DNA from: Pseudomonas sp. HN11
GTDB taxonomy: Bacteria; Pseudomonadota; Gammaproteobacteria; Pseudomonadales; Pseudomonadaceae
Assembly (NCBI RefSeq): GCF_021390155.1
Contig: NZ_CP089985.1
Coordinates: forward strand, 3,421,001 to 3,485,000
Reading direction: 5' to 3'
DNA: 64,000 nucleotides
The notes below the pieces were generated by a model. The model was not told the origin of the DNA and ran no database searches. It saw only the letters and a list, made by a program, of their open reading frames with translations. The translations under genes were made by a program, and so were the position numbers. Shown piece after piece: positions 34,403-43,433 of the stretch; the stretch's first letter is position 1, and each line of letters begins with the position of its first letter.

Positions 34403-36823
34403 ATGCCAGACATCGCATCCCCCACCTCCCTTAACACATTTCACCTGTCACTCTTGGCCAGCTCAATGCTCATGGCAGCGGCGCCCGCCTTCGCCGAATA
34501 CGCCAGGCTCGACACGGTGACAGTAATCTCTACCGGCCTGCGCGGTCAGGAACGCACGGTGGCCGATAGCCCGGCGCCCATCGACGTGATCAACAGCGAC
34601 CAGTTACTCAAGACCGGCCGCGCCGAGCTGTCCGAGGCGATTGCCAAGCTGCTGCCCTCGTTCAACTTCGGCACTAACATTGCCGGCTACAACTCGGTCA
34701 CCCGCCCATTGAGCAACCGCAGCCTGGGCCCGGCCTACACGCTGGTGCTGGTCAACGGCAAGCGCCGGCACAACGGCGCTACCGGCCAGCGCGGCTCGAT
34801 TGATAACAGTGGCGCGAATGCGGTGGACATCGACCTGATCCCGGTCAGCGCGGTGGACCATATCGAAGTGCTCAAAGACAGCGCTGCCGCCCAGTACGGT
34901 TCGGACGCGGTGGCGGGTGTGATCAACATCATCCTCAAGAACGCCAAGAGTGGCGGCCACCTGGAAACCAGTTACGGCCAGCTGTATTCCGGTCAGGGCG
35001 AGACCATCAAGGTCGCAGGTGATCAGGGCTTCGAACTTGGCCAGGGCGGCTTCTTCCACCTCTCGGCCGATGCGCGCAAGCGCGGCAGCGCGTCCTGGAA
35101 CGATAAGGCGGACAACAGCGTGAGGGCCTTCAACGATCCTGCCAAGGAAGCGACCTGGGACCGTGTCGCGATCAAGAACGGCGATCCGGATCTCAAGGCC
35201 TTCAACCTGGCGTACAACGCCGAACTACCGCTGGAAAACCTGACGCTGTATTCGTTTTCCACCTACGGCGAACGCGATGCCGAGGCCGCCAACTACTTCC
35301 GTCTGCCGACCGGCACGGCCGCAGTGCCTGAAGTATTTCCGGACGGGTACTTCCCACTCAACAACATCAAGGACCGCGACTACCAACTGCTGTTCGGCGC
35401 CAAGGGCCTGGTGGCCGACTGGAACTGGGACCTGAGCACCACCTACGGACGCAATAACGTGCACCACTCCAGCGACCTCAATATCAACCCGTCGCTGGGC
35501 ATCGCGTCGCCGACCAAATTCGACAACCTGGCGACCTTCCGCTTCGAGCAGTGGGTCAATAACCTGGACTTCACCCGCCGCTATGACAGCCTGTTCAACC
35601 TGACACCGCCGGTGCAGGTCTCGGCGGGCCTGGAACATCGCTGGGAGCATTTCAGTACCTTCGCAGGAGACCGCGAGGCCTATATCACCGGGACCTACCC
35701 CGCCGCCTCCGGCGCGCAGGCAGCGGTGACGATTCGCCCTGAAGACGAAGTGAGCCTGATCCGCAATAACTACGCGGGCTATCTGGACCTGGGTTTCGAC
35801 CTGACCGAACGGTGGTTTCTCGACGTCGCCGGTCGCGTCGAACATTACGACGACGACTCGGGCAACACCTTTGGCCTGAAACTGAACTCGCGCTACGCAT
35901 TGACCAATACCGTGGCCGTGCGTGGCACCGTCGGCACCGGCTTCCGGGCGCCCTCTTTGACCCAGATCGGCTACACCGTGGCCGACAACCGGGTAGCGAC
36001 CGATGTGAATGGCAACGTGGTGCCGGCGGTGACGCGCCTGACGCCGTCCGGCAGCAACCTGGCCAAGGCCCTCGGGGGTGATGACCTCAAGCCGGAGAAG
36101 TCGCGCAACCTCGGGCTGGGCCTGACCTGGCAACCGGCGCCACACACCAGCATCACCGCCGACGCCTACCTGATCGACATCGACGACCGCATCGCGCTGA
36201 CCAGTAACATCTACGACCGTGGCAATGGCGCAATCAACGCCATCCTCGCCGCCCAGGGTGCGCCCACTGGCACCTGGGTCAACTACTACACCAACGCCTT
36301 CGACACCCGCACCAAGGGCCTGGACGTAGTCGCCGACCACACCACGCCTCTGGACGCCTGGGGCAATGTGCGCTGGAGCCTGGGGTTCAACTGGAACAAG
36401 ACCACCATTGAAGGCACCCGCGACACGCCGGCGGCACTGGCTGGTTCAGGCGTGACCCTGGTGGGCCGTGACCGTGAAGGCGACCTCACCGACGCGTCCC
36501 CCAAGACCAAATGGATCCTGGGCGCCAACTGGAAGGTCGAAGACCTTGCAGTCAACCTGCAAACCGCCCGTTACGGTGCGGTGAAGACACTCGCAGTGAA
36601 CCCCTCCGGTGACCGCAGCTTCGGCGCCAAATGGATCACCGACCTGGACATCAGCTACACCTTCGTCGACAGCCTCACCGTGAGCATCGGCGGCACCAAC
36701 ATCTTCGATGTGCGCCCCGACAAACACGCGGTGTACAGCAACCTCGGCCTGGCCGCCTACGGCAATCCGCCGTTCTACCCCGGTGGCGGCTATTGGTACA
36801 CCAAGCTCGCCTACGACTTCTGA
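34403..36823 (+). CDS. TonB-dependent outer-membrane receptor
   Basis: 806 residues: signal peptide (to AFAEY near 32), TonB-box-like DTVTVI, a plug domain (about 50-175, with LVLVNGKRRHN and VLKDSAAAQYGSDAVAGVINI), then a 22-strand-type barrel ending in the aromatic LAYDF. No N-terminal signalling extension, so it is not a transducer of the FecA/FpvA kind. The next four genes encode a complete Opp/Nik-type ABC importer, with only 26 bases before the first. The ligand is therefore probably a small peptide-like or metallophore-like compound that needs both membranes crossed. I saw no Fur box in the AT-rich 267 bases upstream. Confidence 0.92.
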   Translation: MPDIASPTSLNTFHLSLLASSMLMAAAPAFAEYARLDTVTVISTGLRGQERTVADSPAPIDVINSDQLLKTGRAELSEAIAKLLPSFNFGTNIAGYNSVTRPLSNRSLGPAYTLVLVNGKRRHNGATGQRGSIDNSGANAVDIDLIPVSAVDHIEVLKDSAAAQYGSDAVAGVINIILKNAKSGGHLETSYGQLYSGQGETIKVAGDQGFELGQGGFFHLSADARKRGSASWNDKADNSVRAFNDPAKEATWDRVAIKNGDPDLKAFNLAYNAELPLENLTLYSFSTYGERDAEAANYFRLPTGTAAVPEVFPDGYFPLNNIKDRDYQLLFGAKGLVADWNWDLSTTYGRNNVHHSSDLNINPSLGIASPTKFDNLATFRFEQWVNNLDFTRRYDSLFNLTPPVQVSAGLEHRWEHFSTFAGDREAYITGTYPAASGAQAAVTIRPEDEVSLIRNNYAGYLDLGFDLTERWFLDVAGRVEHYDDDSGNTFGLKLNSRYALTNTVAVRGTVGTGFRAPSLTQIGYTVADNRVATDVNGNVVPAVTRLTPSGSNLAKALGGDDLKPEKSRNLGLGLTWQPAPHTSITADAYLIDIDDRIALTSNIYDRGNGAINAILAAQGAPTGTWVNYYTNAFDTRTKGLDVVADHTTPLDAWGNVRWSLGFNWNKTTIEGTRDTPAALAGSGVTLVGRDREGDLTDASPKTKWILGANWKVEDLAVNLQTARYGAVKTLAVNPSGDRSFGAKWITDLDISYTFVDSLTVSIGGTNIFDVRPDKHAVYSNLGLAAYGNPPFYPGGGYWYTKLAYDF

Positions 36824-36849
36824 TCCAAACGCCACATGAGGGCACCCCA

Positions 36850-38478
36850 TTGAATACCTCCAACTTGATAAGCCGTCTGCTGGCCCCCTGCGCCTTGGCG
36901 TTAAGCCTCACCGCCTGCTCGCCCGGGAATGACACCCAGGCGGGCAAGACCCTGAACATCGCATTCTTCGGCGATAACACCACGCTGGTCAGTGTCGATC
37001 CGTTCCAGGTGTATTGGCTGGAACACCGCGTGCTGCTGCGCAATGTCGCCGAGTCCCTGACTGACCAGGATCCGGACACCGGCAAGATCATTCCCTGGCT
37101 GGCCAAAAGCTGGGAAGTCAGCGATGACGCACTGACCTACACCTTTCACCTGCGTGACAACGTCACCTTCAGCAACGGCGAGCGCTTCGATGCCAAGGCG
37201 GTGAAAACCGCGTTCGACAGTGACAAAGCATTGGCCACCGAACTGCCGGCCACTTTCGGCGCCACCTACCTGGCGGGTTACGACCATGCCGAGGTGGTGG
37301 ACGACTTCACCGTCAAGCTGGTGCTGTCCAAGCCCAACGCGGGTTTCCTGCAAGCCACGTCCACCACCAACCTGGCGATCCTCGCGCCCGCCTCCTATGC
37401 ATTGACGGTGAAAGAGCGCTCGCTGGGCAAGATCATTGGCACCGGGCCGTTCGTATTGGCCAGCTACACGCCGGAAATCGGCGCTCATCTGACCAAACGC
37501 AAGGGCTACGCCTGGGCTTCGGCCAATATGAAAAACCAGGGCGAGGCACACCTGGATGCGGTAGAGATCAGCTACATCCCCGAAGAAAGCGTGCGCAACG
37601 GCCTGTTCCTGCAAGGCAAGACCGACATCCTGTGGCCGCGTAACCCGTTCTCGGAGGTTGACCTGAAGCTGTTTCAGTCCAAGGGCGCGACCATCCAGAG
37701 CCGCTCGCTGCCGGGTCCTGCACTCAATCTTTATCCCAACACCCGTGGCGGACGCATCCTGGCCGACCAGCAAGTGCGCCAAGCCGTGCAGAAGGCCCTC
37801 GACCGCAAGAGTTACGCCAGCACCGTCTACAACGCCGAGTTCCCGGTGGTGGACGGCATTTTCGACGTGACCACACCTTACTTCAAAAGCCAGGGCAACA
37901 AGCTCGCCTATGACCCGGCGGGCGCCGAGCAACTGCTGGATCGAGCCGGCTGGGCCAAGGGTGCGGACGGCTATCGACAAAAAGACGCCAGGCGCCTGAC
38001 CCTGAGCTACAACATTACCCCGGCCGAAACTGCCGGCGATGTACTGATCCAGGACCAACTGCGCAAGGTCGGCATCGAATTGAAACTCAGCGTGGTCACC
38101 CGCGCCGAATGGGTCGCCAACAACTCAGCGGGTAACTATGACCTGACGATCAACTACATGACCCGTGCCGACCCGATCATCCTGCAGACCATCCTCGATC
38201 CGCGCAGCGCCAACAGTTCCACGGTGGCCACCAACACCTATGAACCGGCGGTATTGGAAAAAGCCAAGGGCTTGTTCGATACCGGTATCACCGCGACCCA
38301 AGGCCCACAGCGCGCCGCAACCTATGGTGCCCTGCAGGATCTGCTGATCGATGAAAGCTCGGCGTTCCCGGTGTATGAGCGCGTGTGGCAGGCCGCGACC
38401 TCGCCCAAGGTGAAAAACTTCCGCTGGACTGCCGAGGGTTTCGCGCTGTTGGGTGATATCGAGATTGCCACGCCATGA
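36850..38478 (+). CDS. Family 5 (Opp/Nik-type) solute-binding lipoprotein
   Basis: 542 residues starting at TTG 36850 with GAGGG seven to eight bases before; no in-frame ATG fits. Signal peptide with lipobox LTAC (SLTACSPG). The SBP_bac_5 domain follows, with SLTDQDPDTGKIIPWLAKSW and YTFHLRDNVTFSNGERFDAKAV. These proteins bind peptides, nickel complexes, opines or metallophores. Overlaps the permease gene by four bases (ATGA). Its partner receptor points to a ligand scarce outside the cell. Confidence 0.9.
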   Translation: MNTSNLISRLLAPCALALSLTACSPGNDTQAGKTLNIAFFGDNTTLVSVDPFQVYWLEHRVLLRNVAESLTDQDPDTGKIIPWLAKSWEVSDDALTYTFHLRDNVTFSNGERFDAKAVKTAFDSDKALATELPATFGATYLAGYDHAEVVDDFTVKLVLSKPNAGFLQATSTTNLAILAPASYALTVKERSLGKIIGTGPFVLASYTPEIGAHLTKRKGYAWASANMKNQGEAHLDAVEISYIPEESVRNGLFLQGKTDILWPRNPFSEVDLKLFQSKGATIQSRSLPGPALNLYPNTRGGRILADQQVRQAVQKALDRKSYASTVYNAEFPVVDGIFDVTTPYFKSQGNKLAYDPAGAEQLLDRAGWAKGADGYRQKDARRLTLSYNITPAETAGDVLIQDQLRKVGIELKLSVVTRAEWVANNSAGNYDLTINYMTRADPIILQTILDPRSANSSTVATNTYEPAVLEKAKGLFDTGITATQGPQRAATYGALQDLLIDESSAFPVYERVWQAATSPKVKNFRWTAEGFALLGDIEIATP

Positions 38479-39425
38479 GCCGTTACCTGATCAGTCGCGG
38501 CGGACAAGCGTTGCTGGTGCTGTGGGGCGCCTACAGCATCACGTATTTCATCCTGTATCTGCTGCCGGGTGACACCTTATCAATCATGCTCAGTGCCTCG
38601 GGCATGGAAGCAGACTCGCTGTCGGTGGAAGACCTGGCCAAGGCGCGGGCTTATTACGGACTCGACAAGGGTTTATTCGAGCAGTATTTCGACCTGCTGC
38701 TGGGCGCACTGCGGGGAGACTTTGGCCAGTCACTCTCGCTCAACCGCCCGGTGGCCGAGCTGCTTGCCGAACGCTTGCCGCAGACCTTGTCCCTGGCAGG
38801 CCTGGCCATCGTGCTGTCGCTGCTGGGTGGCATCGGCCTGGCCTACCTGACCGCCTATATCCGCTGGCAACCGTTGAAAAAAGTCCTGGCGCGCCTGCCG
38901 TCCCTGGGCTTTTCGGTGCCGGTGTTCTGGATGGGTCTGCTGTTGATCCAGGTGTTCGCCTTCGGCCTCGGCTGGTTCCCCGCCACCGGCAGCCGGGGCG
39001 TTGAAAGCCTGGTGCTACCTGCCATCACCCTGGCGATTCCGAGCGCGGCGGTGTACGCCCAGGTGCTGCAACGCAGCTTCCAGGGGGTCTGGAAAGAGTC
39101 CTATATCGCCACCGCCTACGCCAAGGGCCTGAGCCGTGGTCAGGTACAGGCGCGCCACGGGTTCAAGAATGCTGCGCTGCCGATCCTCACACTGATCGGC
39201 CTGCAGGTCGGCAACACGGTGTCCGGTGCGGTGTTGGTGGAAACTATCTTTGCCCGCTCCGGCATTGGCCGGCTGGCCCAGGAAGCGGTGTTGCGCCAGG
39301 ACATTCCGGTGGTGCTCGCGATTGTCGCGGTGTCGGCGGCGGCGTTTGTCCTGGTCAACCTGTTGGTCGACCTGCTCTATCCGTGGCTCGACCCGCGTAT
39401 CTCCCACACGCCAAAGGTGTCCTAG
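38475..39425 (+). CDS. Opp/Dpp-type ABC permease subunit 1
   Basis: 316 residues with six predicted helices and the binding-protein-dependent permease EAA-type loop near ESYIATAYAKGLSRGQ. The N-terminal LLPGDTLSIML and the VLVETIFARSGIGRL string are typical of the DppB/NikB class. It forms the channel with the next gene's product. Cotranslated with the binding-protein gene. Confidence 0.9.
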   Translation: MSRYLISRGGQALLVLWGAYSITYFILYLLPGDTLSIMLSASGMEADSLSVEDLAKARAYYGLDKGLFEQYFDLLLGALRGDFGQSLSLNRPVAELLAERLPQTLSLAGLAIVLSLLGGIGLAYLTAYIRWQPLKKVLARLPSLGFSVPVFWMGLLLIQVFAFGLGWFPATGSRGVESLVLPAITLAIPSAAVYAQVLQRSFQGVWKESYIATAYAKGLSRGQVQARHGFKNAALPILTLIGLQVGNTVSGAVLVETIFARSGIGRLAQEAVLRQDIPVVLAIVAVSAAAFVLVNLLVDLLYPWLDPRISHTPKVS

Positions 39426-39428
39426 ACC

Positions 39429-40328
39429 ATGACCATTCTTGAGCAGAACCTGGGCCGCAGCGCCCTCCCGGCCAGCCCGGCGCTGTGGCGCCGCCGTAGC
39501 CGCCTGCAACGCGCCACGGCGGTGGTGTTGCCGCTGCTGCGCAGGCCCGGTTTCAGCCTGGCGCTGCTGGTGGTGGTGTTTGCGCTGGTGGCCGCCGTGG
39601 CCCCGCACCTGTTGAGCGGCTTCGACCCCTACGCCACGTCCCCCATCGACAAGCTGCGCGCGCCCAACCTGAGCCATTGGTTCGGCACCGATGAGCTGGG
39701 GCGCGACCTGTACACCCGCGTGGTATACGGCGCCAGCCTGTCGGTACTCGCGGCGTTCCTGGCCGTAGGCATCGCGCTATTGGGCGGCCTGGGCCTGGGC
39801 ATCTTGTCGGGCTTTACCGGCGGCCGCATTGACGCGGTGATCATGCGCTTTGTCGATGTACTGTTAGCCCTGCCCGGTCTGCTGCTGGCCCTGGCAATCG
39901 TCACAGCCATCGGCTTTGGCACTGTGCCAGTGGCCATCGCCGTGGGCATTGGCATTGTTCCAGGGTTCGCCCGCACCACCCGCGCCGAAGTGCTGCGGGT
40001 CAAGACATTGCCCTACGTCGAGGCCGCGCGCCTGGGCGGAGCAAGCTGGGGCCGCACCTTGCTGCGGCACATCCTGCCCAACGCCTGGGGGCCAGTGGCG
40101 GTGCTCGCGACCCTGGACTTTGGCGCGGCCATCCTGGCGACTGCCGGCCTGAGTTTTCTGGGGTTTGGCGCCGCGCCACCGGCCGCCGAATGGGGCACCT
40201 TGATCGCCAACGGACGGCACTTTCTGATCACTGCGCCGTGGGTGTCGCTGCTGCCCGGCCTGTTCCTGGTGGCCGTGGTGTTCAGCCTCAACCATATCGC
40301 CCGCACCTTCGAGGAAATCCAGCGATGA
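39429..40328 (+). CDS. Opp/Dpp-type ABC permease subunit 2
   Basis: 299 residues of the DppC/NikC class: N-terminal cytoplasmic extension, helix near 40, the conserved HWFGTDELGRDLYTRVVYGA segment, and the EAA loop at VEAARLGGASWGRTLLRHILPN. The start lies three bases after the previous stop, and the stop overlaps the ATPase gene start. Confidence 0.9.
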   Translation: MTILEQNLGRSALPASPALWRRRSRLQRATAVVLPLLRRPGFSLALLVVVFALVAAVAPHLLSGFDPYATSPIDKLRAPNLSHWFGTDELGRDLYTRVVYGASLSVLAAFLAVGIALLGGLGLGILSGFTGGRIDAVIMRFVDVLLALPGLLLALAIVTAIGFGTVPVAIAVGIGIVPGFARTTRAEVLRVKTLPYVEAARLGGASWGRTLLRHILPNAWGPVAVLATLDFGAAILATAGLSFLGFGAAPPAAEWGTLIANGRHFLITAPWVSLLPGLFLVAVVFSLNHIARTFEEIQR

Positions 40329-41947
40329 ACGCTTTAGTGGATGTTCGCCAACTCAGTGTCAGCTATCGCTCCGGCGGGCACGTCAATCAAGCGGTGCGCA
40401 CGCTGTCGTTCGCCATCGCCCAAGGCGAGACGGTGGCGATTGTCGGCGAGTCCGGCTCGGGCAAGTCGACCCTGGCCAATGCCATCCTCGGCCTGCTGCC
40501 GGACAATGCGCAGATCAGCACCGGCCAACTCTGGGTGGACGGCAACGACCTCACCCACGCCAACGAGCGCCAGAAACGCAGCCTGCGCGGACGCACAGTG
40601 GGCCTGGTGCCCCAGGACCCGATGGTCAGTCTCAACCCGACCCTGCGCATCGGCCAGCAGATCGCCGAGGCGCTGATCCTGGCCAAGGGCAAACGCTACC
40701 CCGCCGTGGATGCCGACATTGTCGAACTGCTGCAACAGGTGGGCATCGACAAGCCCGTGCTGCGCGCACGCCAGTACCCCCATGAACTCTCCGGCGGCAT
40801 GCGCCAGCGCGTGCTGATCGCCATCGCCCTGGCCGGCAACCCACGCTTGATCATCGCCGACGAACCCACCAGTGCCCTCGACGTGACGGTGCAGCGCAAG
40901 ATTCTCGACCACTTGCAACGCCTGGTCAGTGAGCGTGGGATTTCGCTGTTGATCATCACCCATGACCTGGGCGTGGCTGCCGACCGTGCCAATCGGATCC
41001 TGGTGATGCAGCAAGGCGAACTTGTCGAGCAGGGGCCGCCACGCCAGATCCTCAGCGCGCCGCAACACGACTACACCCGCGCGCTGATTGCCGCGGCGCC
41101 CGCGTTCGCCAAGCGCCGTGAGCCCTTGGTGCGCATTGATCCGGCGCAACAACCAATACTGAGCCTGCACAACGTGGGCAAGACCTTCGCGCTGCCCAAG
41201 GTCAAGGGTGAGGCCTCGACGTTCGTCGCCCTCGAAGACCTCAACCTGCAGGTCTTTCCCGGCCAGACCCTGGCCATCGTGGGCGAGTCCGGATCGGGCA
41301 AGAGCACCGCGCTGCGTATCGCCCTCGGCCTGGAAAAACCCACACAGGGTCGGGTCTGGTTCGAGCAACGGGACGTCACCGACCTGAGCTGGCGCGACTT
41401 CCGCCCGCTGCGCCAGCGCCTGCAACTGGTGCAGCAAAACCCATTTGCCGCCCTCGACCCACGCTTTACCGTGTTCGACAGCATTGTCGAGCCGCTGGTG
41501 TCGTTCGGCATACTCAAGGGCCCGGCCCTGGAACAGGCGGCACGGGAGTTGATCAGTCGTGTCCACCTCCCGGTCAGCTACCTGGACCGCCTGCCGCGCG
41601 AATTGTCCGGCGGCCAATGCCAGCGCGTCGCCATCGCCAGGGCACTGGCGTTGAAGCCGGACCTGTTGCTGCTGGACGAGCCGGTCAGCGCACTTGATGT
41701 ATCGGTGCAGGCGCACATTCTGGACCTGCTGGAAGAGCTGCAACGGGAGATGGGCATCGCGTATGTGCTGGTGTCCCACGACCTGTCGGTGGTGGCCAAC
41801 TTTGCCCACGAGGTGCTGGTGTTACGCAATGGCAAGGTAGTCGAACAAGGCAGCGTGGAACGGATCTTCAACGACCCCGGCAGCGATTACACCCGTGAAT
41901 TGATTGCGGCGATCCCGGGGCGGCACGTCATCACAAGGGCGGCATAA
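40325..41947 (+). CDS. Fused dual ATP-binding subunit of Opp-type importer
   Basis: 540 residues holding two complete ABC ATPase domains. The first has GESGSGKSTLA near 40 and LSGGMRQRV; the second has GESGSGKSTAL near 325 and LSGGQCQRVAIA, with Walker B LLLLDEPVSALD. Such DppD-DppF fusions (YejF/GsiA type) power peptide-class importers. The start at 40325 (ATG, MNALVDV) overlaps the permease stop; the longer upstream frame is only overlap. Last gene of the five-gene uptake operon. Confidence 0.92.
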   Translation: MNALVDVRQLSVSYRSGGHVNQAVRTLSFAIAQGETVAIVGESGSGKSTLANAILGLLPDNAQISTGQLWVDGNDLTHANERQKRSLRGRTVGLVPQDPMVSLNPTLRIGQQIAEALILAKGKRYPAVDADIVELLQQVGIDKPVLRARQYPHELSGGMRQRVLIAIALAGNPRLIIADEPTSALDVTVQRKILDHLQRLVSERGISLLIITHDLGVAADRANRILVMQQGELVEQGPPRQILSAPQHDYTRALIAAAPAFAKRREPLVRIDPAQQPILSLHNVGKTFALPKVKGEASTFVALEDLNLQVFPGQTLAIVGESGSGKSTALRIALGLEKPTQGRVWFEQRDVTDLSWRDFRPLRQRLQLVQQNPFAALDPRFTVFDSIVEPLVSFGILKGPALEQAARELISRVHLPVSYLDRLPRELSGGQCQRVAIARALALKPDLLLLDEPVSALDVSVQAHILDLLEELQREMGIAYVLVSHDLSVVANFAHEVLVLRNGKVVEQGSVERIFNDPGSDYTRELIAAIPGRHVITRAA

Positions 41948-42076
41948 TCAAGCCGCGCTCGCCAGAACACAGGTGGGCGCGAGTTCCTTGCATCCCTTGC
42001 AACAGTCCTTTGTCATCACGCCCATTGATAGCCCCCTAACTAAACGCCCATGCTAGAGGGCTGACCTCACGCTTAT

Positions 42077-42100
42077 ATCATTCCGAATGATAGTTACCTT
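42077..42100 (+). promoter_or_regulatory. MexT-like operator upstream of mexEF-oprN
   Basis: The layout ATCA-N5-AATGAT-N4-ACCTT resembles the published MexT site ATCA-N5-GTCGAT-N4-ACYAT with the same spacing. Its left part lies in a perfect 17-base palindrome (arms TATCATTC and GAATGATA, 42076-42092). It sits about 80 bases before the pump operon. No mexT gene is present in the window. Confidence 0.5.
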
Positions 42101-42176
42101 TGCTTCATTCGATTCGTGACATAGCACATCGCCGCGCATGATCCGCCCATCTCAAATACATTGGCGGATGCACCTC

Positions 42177-43418
42177 ATGGAACAGTCACTCAAACATTTG
42201 CGCTTCCCCCTGGCGATTCTGGCCGTGGTGGTGATGAGCGCGTGCGGCAAGACCCCGGATCAAGCGGCCGCCATGCCAGCTGCCAAAGTCAGCGTGGCCA
42301 AGGTGCTGGAACAACCGGTCAACGAGTGGGATGAATTCACCGGTCGCCTGGAAGCCCCGGAAACTGTGCAGATCCGTCCTCGGGTCTCTGGCCAGATTGA
42401 CCAAGTCGCTTTCACCGAAGGCGCTTTGGTCAAGAAAGGCGACCTGCTGTTCCAGATCGACCCGCGTCCGTTCCAGGCTGAAGTGCGTCGCCTGGAAGCC
42501 CAGTTGCAACAAACCCGCGCCGCGGCTACCCGCAGTGATAATGAAGCCCAGCGTGGCGAACGCCTGCGCCAGAGCAATGCGATTTCCGCCGAACTGGCCG
42601 ACTCGCGCACCACCGCCGCCCAGGAAGCCCGCGCCGCTGTCGCCGGGATCCAGGCGCAGTTGGACCTGGCCAAGCTGAACCTGAGCTTCACCCGTGTGAC
42701 GTCGCCAATCAGTGGCCGCGTCAGCCGTGCCGAAATCACCGCCGGCAACCTGGTGACCGCTGACACTACTGCGCTGACCAGCGTGGTCTCCACCGACAAG
42801 GTCTACGCCTACTTCGACGCCGATGAGCGTGTGTTCCTCAAGTACACCGAACTGGCTCGCCAAGGCCGTCGCGGTGCGACCACCCCGGTTTACCTGGGCC
42901 TGTCCAACGAAACCGGCAACCCGCATCTGGGCCAGATGAACTTCGTCGACAACCAGGTCAACCCGGCGACCGGCACCATCCGTGGTCGCGCCGTGTTCGA
43001 TAACAGCAAGGGCGAATACACCCCTGGCCTGTATGCACGCCTGAAGCTGGTCGGCAGCGGCACCTACTCCGCCGTGTTGATCAATGACGAAGCCGTCGGC
43101 ACCGACCTCGGCAAGAAGTTCGTGCTGGTGATGGACGGCGACAAGCCGGCCTATCGCGCGGTGGAGCTGGGGCCGAAGATCGAAGGTTTGCGCATTGTGC
43201 GCAGCGGTCTGAACAAGGACGACACCATTATCGTCAAGGGCCTGCAGCGCGTGCGCCCAGGGTCGCCGGTCGCCCCGGAAACCATTCCGATGGCCAGCAA
43301 GGAAACCCTCGCCGCCTTGGCCCAACAACGACAAGCGCTTGAAGCCAGCAACCTGGAACAAGTGGCGCCGGATAAAGCCGCGCCCAAACTTGCCAGCGCT
43401 GCGACTCCACGCGGTTAA
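42177..43418 (+). CDS. mexE: RND efflux periplasmic adaptor, MexE type
   Basis: 413 residues from the ATG at 42177; ATG 42168 or 42138 would add up to 13 residues. Signal peptide with lipobox MSAC, then the adaptor fold: beta-barrel and lipoyl parts (GRLEAPETVQIRPRVSGQI, FTEGALVKKGDLLFQIDPRPF), a helical hairpin rich in Gln, Arg and Ala, and the second lipoyl half (LSFTRVTSPISGRVSRAEI). It bridges the inner-membrane pump and the outer-membrane channel encoded by the next two genes. MexEF-OprN exports chloramphenicol, quinolones and quorum-signal precursors in P. aeruginosa. Confidence 0.9.
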   Translation: MEQSLKHLRFPLAILAVVVMSACGKTPDQAAAMPAAKVSVAKVLEQPVNEWDEFTGRLEAPETVQIRPRVSGQIDQVAFTEGALVKKGDLLFQIDPRPFQAEVRRLEAQLQQTRAAATRSDNEAQRGERLRQSNAISAELADSRTTAAQEARAAVAGIQAQLDLAKLNLSFTRVTSPISGRVSRAEITAGNLVTADTTALTSVVSTDKVYAYFDADERVFLKYTELARQGRRGATTPVYLGLSNETGNPHLGQMNFVDNQVNPATGTIRGRAVFDNSKGEYTPGLYARLKLVGSGTYSAVLINDEAVGTDLGKKFVLVMDGDKPAYRAVELGPKIEGLRIVRSGLNKDDTIIVKGLQRVRPGSPVAPETIPMASKETLAALAQQRQALEASNLEQVAPDKAAPKLASAATPRG

Positions 43419-43433
43419 GGGATACGACCTCAG

